This document shows positions 1 through 7,253 of a stretch of DNA of 53,252 nucleotides, piece by piece (position 1 is the stretch's first letter; the number at the start of each line of letters is the position of its first letter). Under the pieces are notes generated by a model. The model made no database searches, was not told where the DNA came from, and saw only the letters and a program-made list of their open reading frames with translations. The stretch is from an uncultured Eubacterium sp. GTDB lineage: Bacteria; Bacillota; Clostridia; Lachnospirales; Lachnospiraceae. A program made the position numbers and the translations under genes. The DNA is taken from contig CAJOPH010000043.1 in the NCBI GenBank assembly GCA_905236805.1, positions 1 to 53,252 on the forward strand, given 5' to 3'.

Positions 1-2
1 TA

Positions 3-737
3 GATCCCTTTTCAAAAGATTTTTCCGCCTTTGTCTTCAAGATCCAGGCCAACATGGACAAGGCTCACAGGGACAGGATAGCCTTCATGAGGGTATGCTC
101 CGGGGAATTTAACGCGGGGATGGAGGCCTTGCTGGTAAATGAAAACAAGACCGTAAAGCTCTCCCAGCCAAAGCAGATGATGGCAAAGGACAGACAAATA
201 ATAGAAAAGGCCTACGCCGGGGATATCATAGGGATATTTGACCCCGGGATTTATTCGATAGGGGATACCATATCATCATCAAAGGAAAAGTTTTTGTTTG
301 AAGGGATACCCACCTTTGCCCCCGAGCATTTTGCCAGGGTCAGGCAGGTGGACACCATGAAAAGAAAGCAGTTCGTAAAGGGAATAGAACAGATAGCCCA
401 GGAAGGAGCCATACAGATTTTTCATGAGATGGGGACGGGATTGGAAGAGATCATAGTAGGGGTCGTGGGAGTCCTTCAGTTTGAGGTCTTAGAGTACAGA
501 CTAAAAAACGAATACAAGGTGGATATCAGGCTGGAGAAGCTCCCGTACGGATATATCAGATGGGTGGAAAATCCTGATGAGGTGGATGTGGAAAAGATCG
601 TGGGGACATCGGACATGAAGAAGGTTTCAGACCTGAAGGAGCGCCCCTTACTCATGTTTGTTAATGAGTGGAGCATAGGGATGACACTTGACAGAAACGA
701 AGGCCTTAGGCTTACGGAATTCGGGGGAAACACATGA
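3..737 (+). CDS. prfC: Peptide chain release factor 3 (RF3), 3' part
   Basis: RF3 is the translational GTPase that recycles RF1 and RF2 from the ribosome after peptide release. The frame is open from base 3 and gives 244 residues. They match the post-G-domain part of RF3: domain II around the motif DPFSKDFSAFVFKIQANMD, and domain III with GVVGVLQFEVLEYRLKNEY, which is typical of RF3 rather than EF-G. The N-terminal GTPase domain, roughly 280 residues in the family, lies outside the window. The stop overlaps the next gene by 4 bases (ATGA), so the two are probably co-transcribed. The assignment is strong; only the missing 5' part limits it. Confidence 0.93.
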   Translation, partial: DPFSKDFSAFVFKIQANMDKAHRDRIAFMRVCSGEFNAGMEALLVNENKTVKLSQPKQMMAKDRQIIEKAYAGDIIGIFDPGIYSIGDTISSSKEKFLFEGIPTFAPEHFARVRQVDTMKRKQFVKGIEQIAQEGAIQIFHEMGTGLEEIIVGVVGVLQFEVLEYRLKNEYKVDIRLEKLPYGYIRWVENPDEVDVEKIVGTSDMKKVSDLKERPLLMFVNEWSIGMTLDRNEGLRLTEFGGNT

Positions 738-1534
738 GAAAAATTATCATTTCCGATGTAGACGGCACTCTGGTGCCTGATGGTCATCCCACGATCAATC
801 CCGAGTATTTTGGGGTGATAGAAAGACTGTTTGATGAGGGGATACTTTTTATTGCGGCATCGGGCAGGCAGTGCCGGAGCCTGGTGCAGATGTTTCATCC
901 CGTCCTTGAAAAGATGGCCTTCATATCGGAAGGGGGCTCCTGCATCTGGAAGGAAGGGGTGCCCATGGTACCTAATCCTCTGCCGGGTGAATACGTAAGG
1001 GAAATAGCTGAGGATGTAAGGAAGATAGAGGGCGCGGAATTTATGGCCGGGACCCCGGGATATTCCCTATGTCCCCATGAGGGGACTCCCATGTACAGGT
1101 GGCTTACGGAAGGATACAGGTTTGACTTAAGGCCTTTGGGAGGGTGGGATTTTCCCGAAGATGTGACATACTGCAAGACTGCCATATATTTTCCCAAAAA
1201 AGTAGAAGAGGCGACAAGGGATTTCAGGGAAAAATGGAAGGGAAAGATCCACATGGCGCTGGCGGGGGATATGTGGCTGGACTTAAGCATGCCGGGTGTA
1301 AACAAGGGGCATGCCTTGGGAGTTATCCAAAAGGACCTTGGAATAAATAAAAAAGACATCATGGCCTTTGGCGACAATCAAAACGACAGGGAGATGATGG
1401 AGCTTTCAGGCACGTCATACGCCGTAACTACCGCCATAGACGAGATAAAGGACATTGCAGACGGTATGGTTCCCAATTATAAAGAAGACGGGGTGCTTAA
1501 GGTGATCAAAGAGGTATTAAGGGATCATGAGTAA
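734..1534 (+). CDS. HAD superfamily (Cof-type) phosphatase
   Basis: This is a 266-residue haloacid-dehalogenase phosphatase of the Cof/type IIB class, cytosolic, usually acting on sugar phosphates or related small phosphorylated metabolites. All four HAD motifs are visible: DVDGT at residues 8-12 (nucleophile Asp8), Ser43 in ASGR, a Lys in NKGHALG, and GDNQND at 213-218. A C2-type cap lies between motifs II and III. The start overlaps the prfC stop in an ATGA, which fixes the start and suggests translational coupling. The substrate cannot be read from sequence. A second Cof-type paralogue lies at 16319-17101. Confidence 0.88.
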   Translation: MRKIIISDVDGTLVPDGHPTINPEYFGVIERLFDEGILFIAASGRQCRSLVQMFHPVLEKMAFISEGGSCIWKEGVPMVPNPLPGEYVREIAEDVRKIEGAEFMAGTPGYSLCPHEGTPMYRWLTEGYRFDLRPLGGWDFPEDVTYCKTAIYFPKKVEEATRDFREKWKGKIHMALAGDMWLDLSMPGVNKGHALGVIQKDLGINKKDIMAFGDNQNDREMMELSGTSYAVTTAIDEIKDIADGMVPNYKEDGVLKVIKEVLRDHE

Positions 1535-1564
1535 AATAGACATATAAGACGACGTGATGCTCCA

Positions 1565-1663
1565 AAACATGAGATCATTCAGGGATTTTATTTCGACAGG
1601 CCCATGCCAAGGGGAGATTTTGAGGAAAGGTTAAAAGGGGAAGGATATAAGGCATATGCGTAA
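1565..1663 (+). pseudogene. Remnant of an EAL-domain C terminus
   Basis: The frame read from 1565 to the TAA at 1661-1663 encodes KHEIIQGFYFDRPMP followed by RGDFEERLKGEGYKAYA. This is the pattern of the last strand and helix of EAL phosphodiesterase domains, where QG(F/Y)(Y/L)(F/Y)xxPMP is near-invariant. The intact EAL protein at 30952-34026 has QGYLYGRPMPVKVCEEKI at the same place. Upstream the frame is closed by a TAA at 1532-1534 and there is no usable start, so only a scrap remains. It is best read as a decayed gene or recombination leftover between the HAD gene and the NYN gene. Confidence 0.6.
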
Positions 1664-1705
1664 AGCGTTTACCGTGTTTACCATACATATGCCGGGTGTC
1701 AGAAG

Positions 1706-2644
1706 ATGGATGAAGAATTAAGATATGCGGTACTTATAGATGCCGACAATGTTTCAAAAAAATACATAAAGAGTATCCTGGAGGAGGTTTCCAATTTCGG
1801 GGTAGCCACCTACAAGAGGATATATGGGGACTGGACCCGCAACAATGGCTGGAAGGATGTGCTGCTTGACCATTCGATAACACCCATCCAGCAGTATTCA
1901 TATACCACGGGAAAAAATGCCACAGACTCCGCAATGATAATAGACGCTATGGACATACTCTATTCGGGGAACGTGGAGGGGTTTTGCCTGGTATCATCAG
2001 ACAGCGACTTTACAAGGCTTGCCGCAAGGATAAGGGAGGCCGGAAAGCACGTCATCGGGATGGGTGAAAACAAGACCCCCGCGCCCTTCAGGAGGGCCTG
2101 CAATGTCTTTAAGATATTGGAATATATTTCGGGAGAGCGCGATGAAAAGGATGAGTCCGGAAAGGACCAGATAGACCAGATGACCAAGGTCTCCGAGATA
2201 GAAGAGGCCGTAAACAAGATCATTATGGAAAATTCCAACCAGGGAAAAGAGACCCAGATAGGGGAAATAGGCAGCAAGCTAAACCTCCTTTATCCGGATT
2301 TCGATGTCAGAAACTACGGCTATTCAAAGCTTACCACCTTCCTCAAGGAATCCTGCTCCTCCGTGGTTTTCTCAATGAGGCACAATCAGGTGGTGCTAAC
2401 CCTTAACGACAAGCCCGAAGATATCCTGTCCATAGTTACGATGGTCCTTAAGGAAAACGGCGGACAGGTGGACAACATGGGAAGGGTATCGGCCGAGATA
2501 AAGAAGATAAATCCGGGATTCAATGTAAAAAACTACGGCTATTCCAAGTTCGGGAAATTCGTGACCTCCCTTCCGGGGATAGAACAGACAGGACCAAACG
2601 GACTAAGGCTTGTGGAAAAAAAGGCCAAAAGAAAACAGACGTGA
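1706..2644 (+). CDS. NYN-domain protein with two OST-HTH/LOTUS domains
   Basis: This 312-residue protein has an N-terminal NYN (PIN-like, LabA type) nuclease fold at about residues 5-140, with the conserved acidic set: Asp12 and Asp14 in LIDADN, Asp74 in NATDSAMIIDAMD, and Asp99 and Asp101 in SSDSDF. Two OST-HTH/LOTUS repeats follow at about 161-233 and 239-304; both carry a (V/F)(R/K)NYGYSK(L/F) segment, so they look like an internal duplication. LOTUS domains bind RNA, with G-quadruplex RNA reported as a ligand, so a role in RNA turnover or sensing is plausible. It appears monocistronic. The physiological substrate is unknown. Confidence 0.85.
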   Translation: MDEELRYAVLIDADNVSKKYIKSILEEVSNFGVATYKRIYGDWTRNNGWKDVLLDHSITPIQQYSYTTGKNATDSAMIIDAMDILYSGNVEGFCLVSSDSDFTRLAARIREAGKHVIGMGENKTPAPFRRACNVFKILEYISGERDEKDESGKDQIDQMTKVSEIEEAVNKIIMENSNQGKETQIGEIGSKLNLLYPDFDVRNYGYSKLTTFLKESCSSVVFSMRHNQVVLTLNDKPEDILSIVTMVLKENGGQVDNMGRVSAEIKKINPGFNVKNYGYSKFGKFVTSLPGIEQTGPNGLRLVEKKAKRKQT

Positions 2645-2650
2645 AAAACA

Positions 2651-2704
2651 GTTGTTTGAATACCGGTTATTTGAATAGCAGTTATTTGAATACGGTGTTT
2701 GACA
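2651..2704 (+). repeat. 15-base tandem repeats upstream of moeA
   Basis: Copies read GTTGTTTGAATACCG (2651), GTTATTTGAATAGCA (2666) and GTTATTTGAATACGG (2681-2695). A truncated further unit, GTGTTTGACA, runs into the -35 box at 2699-2704. The period is close to 15 bases. The array abuts a consensus promoter, so it could be a set of binding sites or the product of local duplication. No encoded regulator in the window is an obvious partner. Confidence 0.7.
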
Positions 2705-2727
2705 TATCCGGTAAAAATGATTATAAT
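2699..2727 (+). promoter_or_regulatory. Perfect sigma-A promoter of moeA
   Basis: TTGACA (2699-2704), a 17-base spacer and TATAAT (2722-2727) match the housekeeping consensus at all twelve positions with ideal spacing. Transcription would begin around 2733-2735, exactly at the ATG that best fits MoeA, so the transcript may be leaderless. The TTG at 2699 that opens the reading frame is the -35 element and not a start codon. Confidence 0.85.
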
Positions 2728-2734
2728 TCTTAGT

Positions 2735-3949
2735 ATGGTTTATATATCACTAGAGGAAGGTTTGGAAATCTTAACAAAAAGGTTTGGAGAAAAAGGAAGG
2801 ACCGGGGAGGTTTTGCTTCCTGATGCCTTGGGAAAGATTGCGGGAGAGGATATAGTTTCTGCGGAAGATGTGCCGCCCTTTCCAAGATCCCCGTATGACG
2901 GATATGCCTTTAGGTCAAAGGATTCGGAAGGGGCATCCGCAGATAATCCCAAGGTGCTCAATATAATAGAAGAAGTTCCCGCAGGTTCATATCCCCTCCG
3001 GAGCGTTGGCGAAAATGAGGCCGTAAAGATACTTACCGGAGCCCCCATTCCCTATGGCGCGGATGTGGTGGAAAAATACGAAAAGACGGAATTTACCGAT
3101 AATCTGGTAAAGATATTCGAACCACTGAAAAAGGGATCAAACATAGTTCCAAAGGGGGAGGATATTTCCAAAGGAGATCATGTTTTCAGGAAAGGGGATG
3201 TATTTTCACCGGCCGACATAGGCGTTTTGGCTTCCCTTGGCATTTCAAGCGTTCTTATATCATCCCCATTAAAAATAGCCATCATTCCCACGGGGGATGA
3301 GCTGGTGGAGGTAACAGAGCCTTCGGGCGAAGGAAAGATAAGAAACAGCTCCGCCTATGCCCTTACAGCAAGGCTCCGTGAGATAGGAACAGATCCCCAT
3401 ATCTGCGATATAGCAGGCGATGACATTAAGGAGATTTCCGATGCCATAAGGAAAGAAGAAGAAAGCGACGTCATCATAACGACGGGGGGAGTTTCGGCAG
3501 GTGACTATGACTATATTCCTGAAGTAATGAATAGTCTGGGCGCTGATATCCTGTTTCACAAGGTAGCCATGAAGCCGGGCTCGGCCTACCTTGCCGCGGC
3601 TTTTAATGATAAGCCCATTCTTTCCCATTCCGGAAACCCGGGAGCCGCATATGTGTCTTTGGAGATGCTGACAAAGCCCTTCCTTTACAGGTACAGCGGA
3701 AGGAATGACTGGGAAAACAAAAAAATAAAGGCCCTCCTAAAGGAAGGCTTCCCAAAAAAAAGCCCGCAGAGGAGGTTTTTGCCGGGAAGGCTTTCGGTAG
3801 AAGATGGAAAAGCTGTCATATATACATCCCAAAGGCAGGGAAACGGCATGCTTTCACACCTTGGAAAGGCCTTTGTGTATGCGGATATTCCCGCAGGCAC
3901 CGGTAGGATAGATCCGTATGATGCCGTGTCTGCGTATATCAGTATATAG
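2735..3949 (+). CDS. moeA: Molybdopterin molybdenumtransferase MoeA
   Basis: MoeA inserts molybdenum into adenylylated molybdopterin, the last common step of molybdenum cofactor synthesis in the cytosol. With the ATG at 2735 the protein has 404 residues and begins MVYISLEEGLEIL, the normal MoeA opening. Family motifs seen are PPFPRSPYDGYAF, the LTGAPIP segment, the MoCF domain with IIPTGDEL and TTGGVSAGDYDY, and KPGSAYLAA with SGNPGAAY. Longer starts (TTG 2699, ATG 2717) fall inside the promoter. No Shine-Dalgarno site precedes 2735, in line with a leaderless mRNA. It leads a Mo-related gene run: FNT channel, moaA, MOSC protein, modABC. Confidence 0.92.
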   Translation: MVYISLEEGLEILTKRFGEKGRTGEVLLPDALGKIAGEDIVSAEDVPPFPRSPYDGYAFRSKDSEGASADNPKVLNIIEEVPAGSYPLRSVGENEAVKILTGAPIPYGADVVEKYEKTEFTDNLVKIFEPLKKGSNIVPKGEDISKGDHVFRKGDVFSPADIGVLASLGISSVLISSPLKIAIIPTGDELVEVTEPSGEGKIRNSSAYALTARLREIGTDPHICDIAGDDIKEISDAIRKEEESDVIITTGGVSAGDYDYIPEVMNSLGADILFHKVAMKPGSAYLAAAFNDKPILSHSGNPGAAYVSLEMLTKPFLYRYSGRNDWENKKIKALLKEGFPKKSPQRRFLPGRLSVEDGKAVIYTSQRQGNGMLSHLGKAFVYADIPAGTGRIDPYDAVSAYISI

Positions 3950-3973
3950 TGAGTATATAGTCAGTATATAGTA
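3941..3973 (+). repeat. 11-base tandem repeat at the moeA 3' end
   Basis: AGTATATAGTG, AGTATATAGTC and AGTATATAGTA follow one another at 3941, 3952 and 3963, with a decayed copy just before. The first unit contains the moeA stop codon and the third ends shortly before the ribosome site of the next gene. The period is one helical turn. Polymerase slippage is the simplest origin. Confidence 0.7.
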
Positions 3974-3991
3974 ATTAAGGAGGAGGTAATC

Positions 3992-4813
3992 ATGAATTCA
4001 CCCGCAGAGGTAGCAAAAAATTATATCGGCATAGGAAAAGGAAAGGTAAACACCCCGATAGCGAAGATGTTTGTCCTGGCCATACTGGCAGGGATGTTCA
4101 TAGGTCTTGCCGGAGTGGGGGCTACCACGGTTAGTTCCACGGTGGAAAACGCTTCCCTGGCAAAGTTCGTGGGGGCGTGCGTCTTCCCGGGAGGACTGGC
4201 CATGGTGCTGGTGGCGGGAAGCGAGCTTTTCACGGGGAACTGCCTGATAGTCATTCCCCTCATGGAAAAGGAAGTGACCGTAGCCGGAATGTTAAAGAAC
4301 TGGATCGTGGTATGGTGCGGTAACTTTGTCGGAGGATGTCTGGTATCCCTCCTTTCAGTATGGTGCCACCAGGGGTCGCTGTTTTCAAACAAGGTAGCGG
4401 TGGCAAATATCTCCACCGCCATAGGAAAGTGCTCGCTTTCTTTCGGGGACGCTTTCTTCAAGGGAATAGGCTGTAATTTCCTTGTGTGCATCGCGGTGTG
4501 GATGGCGTTTGCGGCAAAGGACGTGGCGGGAAAGATCATAGGACTTTATTTCCCCATCATGCTCTTTGTGTTGGAAGGCTTTGAGCATAGCGTGGCAAAT
4601 ATGTACTACATCACCATAGGGCTCTTTGCCAAGTCAAACGCGGACTATCTTGCGGCAGCACAGGAGGCGGGATTGGATCTTACGAACCTGACCTGGGGAA
4701 ACATGTTCGTAAATAACCTTATTCCCGTTACATTGGGAAACATAGTGGGAGGATCTGTCCTTGTGGGACTTGCATATTGGTTCTGCTACCTTCAGGGAAA
4801 TAAAAACAAATAA
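3992..4813 (+). CDS. Formate/nitrite transporter (FNT) family channel
   Basis: This 273-residue integral membrane protein has the FNT layout of six membrane segments. The N-terminal stretch KMFVLAILAGMFIGLAGVGATT and the later GSELFTGNCL motif are family marks; the latter lies in the pore loop region. FNT channels move formate, nitrite or hydrosulfide as pentamers in the cytoplasmic membrane. A strong AGGAGGAGG site precedes the ATG. Its stop (TAA 4811-4813) overlaps the moaA ATG by one base. Sitting inside a molybdenum cofactor operon it is more likely to serve formate, the substrate of Mo-dependent formate dehydrogenase, but no such enzyme is in the window. Confidence 0.88.
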   Translation: MNSPAEVAKNYIGIGKGKVNTPIAKMFVLAILAGMFIGLAGVGATTVSSTVENASLAKFVGACVFPGGLAMVLVAGSELFTGNCLIVIPLMEKEVTVAGMLKNWIVVWCGNFVGGCLVSLLSVWCHQGSLFSNKVAVANISTAIGKCSLSFGDAFFKGIGCNFLVCIAVWMAFAAKDVAGKIIGLYFPIMLFVLEGFEHSVANMYYITIGLFAKSNADYLAAAQEAGLDLTNLTWGNMFVNNLIPVTLGNIVGGSVLVGLAYWFCYLQGNKNK

Positions 4814-5793
4814 TGCATGATGGATATGGCCGGGAAATAGACTATTTGAGGGTATCGGTAACGGACAGGTGTAACCTCCGTTGCCGATATTGTATGCCCA
4901 AAGAGGGACTGCCCTTGGTATCGCATGGGGATGTACTGACCTATGACGAGATACTGAGGGTAGTTTCTATAATGTCAGACCTTGGAGTGACCAAGATAAA
5001 ATTAACGGGCGGGGAGCCATTGGTAAGGAAAAACCTCCCCACCCTGGCAAAGGAGCTGAAAAATGTTCCCGGGATAAAAAGCGTTACCCTTACCACCAAT
5101 GGTACGCTCCTTTCAAAGTATATGAAAGAGCTAAGTGTCTCCGGCATTGATGCGGTAAACGTAAGCCTCGATACGATGAATGCTGAGGTATATTCCTACA
5201 TCACCATCACCGGGGGCGGGAGCTTAGACGATGTCTTAAAGGGGATAAGGGAGCTTAGAAAGTATCCCGATATTGACGCCAAGATAAACTGCGTCCCCAT
5301 GGGAATAAAAGGACAAAATCCCATTGAGCTTTTGGAATTTGCCAAAAAAGACTTCATACACGTCCGTTTCATAGAGATGATGCCCGTGGGGATGGGGAAA
5401 AATTTTTCCTGTTTCGGGGAAGATCACCTTAAAAAAAAGATAGAAGAAAGGTATGGAAGGCTCATACCTTCAATGAAGAATCCCGGAAACGGGCCCTGCA
5501 GGTACTATGAACCGCAAGGTTTTTTGGGGATGGTGGGCTTTATAAGCGCCGTATCCCACAGGTTTTGCGATGGGTGCAACAGATTAAGGCTTACCTCCCA
5601 AGGATACTTAAAGACCTGCCTTCAGTATGAGGAGTGGATTGATCTTAAGGGGCCTTTGAGGGAAGGGGCTTCGGATGAAGAAATAAGGGATATGATAGTC
5701 AGGGAACTCAAAAAAAAGCCAAAGGGTCACAGGTTTGGGGAAAGGGACATTAACAGGGAAGAAGGAATGACCATGTCCCAGATAGGAGGGTGA
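4813..5793 (+). CDS. moaA: GTP 3',8-cyclase MoaA
   Basis: MoaA is the radical-SAM enzyme that converts GTP to (8S)-3',8-cyclo-GTP, the first step of molybdopterin synthesis. The 326-residue product shows the SAM cluster motif CNLRCRYC (Cys20, 24, 27), LTGGEPL, and the second 4Fe-4S cluster set CDGC-x13-C (Cys252, 255, 269). It ends in the C-terminal Gly-Gly needed for activity in this family (MSQIGG). The start overlaps the FNT stop by one base and the next gene begins 2 bases after the stop, so this is a tight operon. The partner MoaC is not in the window. Confidence 0.95.
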   Translation: MHDGYGREIDYLRVSVTDRCNLRCRYCMPKEGLPLVSHGDVLTYDEILRVVSIMSDLGVTKIKLTGGEPLVRKNLPTLAKELKNVPGIKSVTLTTNGTLLSKYMKELSVSGIDAVNVSLDTMNAEVYSYITITGGGSLDDVLKGIRELRKYPDIDAKINCVPMGIKGQNPIELLEFAKKDFIHVRFIEMMPVGMGKNFSCFGEDHLKKKIEERYGRLIPSMKNPGNGPCRYYEPQGFLGMVGFISAVSHRFCDGCNRLRLTSQGYLKTCLQYEEWIDLKGPLREGASDEEIRDMIVRELKKKPKGHRFGERDINREEGMTMSQIGG

Positions 5794-5794
5794 C

Positions 5795-6226
5795 ATGGGA
5801 AAGATTCTGGCAGTGAACACCAGCAAGGAAAAGGGTACTGTAAAGAAAAATGTTCATTGCGCCGTTTTGGTCGAGGATTTTGGGATTAAGGAGGATGCCC
5901 ACGCCGGAAAGTGGCACAGGCAGGTTTCTCTTTTGTCCCATGAAAAAATAGAAGAATTTAAGAAAAGGGGAGCCAAGGTAAAGGATGGTGACTTTGGTGA
6001 AAACCTTATCGTGGAAGGCATAGACCTGAAAAACCTTCCCATAGGGACAAGGCTTAGGATAGGGGAGGATATAATACTTGAGATTACCCAGATAGGAAAA
6101 AAATGTCACACGGGATGCGAGATCTACAAGCTCATGGGAGATTGCATAATGCCCAGGGAAGGAGTCTTTTCGAGGGTCATTAAGGGTGGCACGGTAAGTG
6201 AGGGAGATATGATAAATATTGTATAG
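5795..6226 (+). CDS. MOSC domain protein
   Basis: This 143-residue stand-alone MOSC domain has the family core: AHAGKWHRQVSLLS, GDFGENL, LPIGTRL, and the conserved cysteine in CEIYKLMGDCIMPREGVFSRV. MOSC domains handle the sulfur or metal of the molybdenum cofactor. In Clostridia such short proteins are usually encoded beside moaA or moaC. Only 2 bases separate it from moaA. Its stop codon (TAG 6224-6226) lies inside the left end of the repeat element at 6222-6317. The exact reaction is not established for stand-alone MOSC proteins. Confidence 0.85.
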   Translation: MGKILAVNTSKEKGTVKKNVHCAVLVEDFGIKEDAHAGKWHRQVSLLSHEKIEEFKKRGAKVKDGDFGENLIVEGIDLKNLPIGTRLRIGEDIILEITQIGKKCHTGCEIYKLMGDCIMPREGVFSRVIKGGTVSEGDMINIV

Positions 6227-6317
6227 TAGACGCATTTATCACGGACGGAGAATGCCCCGCCCCTTGGGGCGTGGGTAAAACAAATCTGTCACGGACATGA
6301 TCAATGCGTTTGTTATA
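6222..6317 (+). repeat. Miniature inverted-repeat element, family 1 (copy A)
   Basis: The left end TATAGTAGACGCATT (6222-6236) is mirrored by the right end AATGCGTTTGTTATA (6303-6317), 12 of 15 positions complementary. The interior holds TCACGGACGGAGAATG and a GC-rich hairpin CCCCGCCCCTTGGGGCG. Related sequence recurs at 13313-13350 and 19620-19676, with ends alone near 9050, 26068 and 37511. It lies between the MOSC gene and modA. It has no coding capacity and would need a transposase supplied elsewhere if mobile. Confidence 0.65.
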
Positions 6318-6350
6318 GATTTTTTAAGTTTTTTTGTAAGGAGAGAAAAA

Positions 6351-7244
6351 ATGAAGAAAAAATTAGTATCACTGGTTTTGTGCAGCGCACTTGCGGTATC
6401 TGTTTTATCTGCCTGCGGAGGCTCAAATGATCAGGGGAATGAGACTTCGGAATCAGCGGGCTCACAGGCAGAGGAGTCTGCGGTTCAGGAATCTTCGCAG
6501 GCCGAGGAATCAGGGACACCTGATGAGGCTTCAGGCGAGGCATCCCTCATCATGTATGCCGCAGCGTCTTTGGCGGATGTTTTGAATGATGAAATAGCAC
6601 TCTACAATGAGACTCATCCCGACGTTACCATAACCCTTTCCACGGGATCTTCGGGAGACCTTATGACGCAGATAGAGGAAGCGCAGGGGACGGACATAGA
6701 CATCTTCTTTTCGGCGGGAAAAAAGCAGATGAATGAGCTCATAGAGCAGGGTCTTGTGGATGAGGCTAATTCGGTAGATCTTTTGAAAAACGAAATAGTC
6801 CTTATAGGGGCAAAGGATTCAGGAACATCCGTAACAGGCTTTGAAAACATAACCGACGCTTCGTCCATAGCACTGGCCGATGATACGGTGCCTGTAGGGC
6901 AGTACGCGAGGGAAGCCTTTGATTCTTTGGGTATATCGGAGGATGATTTTGCGCAGGTAAATACATGTGCGGATGTTTCCGCGGTGAAGGAAGCCGTGAA
7001 GGAAGGCTCCAATGAAGTGGGGATAGTATATTACTCAGACTACTATTCCGTAAAAGATGACGTAGACCTCATAGAGATCTGTGACCAGAGCCTGTATTCA
7101 GAGTGCATCTACCCGGTAGCTACGGTAAATAATCCAAACGCGGATGATACGCAGTCCGGTGCTGCCGCGGATTTCGTTGAATTTCTTCAGACGGACGAAG
7201 CAAAGCAAATATTTGAAGACTATATGTTTACCATATATCAGTAA
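6351..7244 (+). CDS. modA: Molybdate-binding lipoprotein ModA
   Basis: This is the substrate-binding protein of the molybdate ABC importer, 297 residues from ATG 6351 behind an AAGGAGAG site. An upstream in-frame ATG at 6297 lies in the repeat element and is rejected. The N terminus is a lipoprotein signal with lipobox LSAC and Cys22, followed by a Ser/Glu/Gln-rich linker of about 40 residues. The mature domain starts LIMYAAASLADVL and has STGSSGDL and the SAGKKQMNELIEQGLV segment, typical of ModA. It is anchored outside the membrane and delivers molybdate to ModBC, encoded directly downstream. The final use is in molybdenum cofactor made by the upstream moe/moa genes. Confidence 0.93.
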   Translation: MKKKLVSLVLCSALAVSVLSACGGSNDQGNETSESAGSQAEESAVQESSQAEESGTPDEASGEASLIMYAAASLADVLNDEIALYNETHPDVTITLSTGSSGDLMTQIEEAQGTDIDIFFSAGKKQMNELIEQGLVDEANSVDLLKNEIVLIGAKDSGTSVTGFENITDASSIALADDTVPVGQYAREAFDSLGISEDDFAQVNTCADVSAVKEAVKEGSNEVGIVYYSDYYSVKDDVDLIEICDQSLYSECIYPVATVNNPNADDTQSGAAADFVEFLQTDEAKQIFEDYMFTIYQ

Positions 7245-7253
7245 TATATAGCC

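Noticed and set aside
2651..2704. CRISPR-like array
   Set aside because: The units are contiguous 15-mers without spacers; the 11-mers at 3941-3973 are likewise plain tandem repeats.
2699..2734. N-terminal extension of MoeA from TTG 2699 or ATG 2717
   Set aside because: These codons are the -35 box and spacer of a perfect promoter, and the extra residues do not fit MoeA.
6227..6350. Molybdenum cofactor riboswitch before modA
   Set aside because: The interval is accounted for by a dispersed inverted-repeat element found elsewhere next to unrelated genes.
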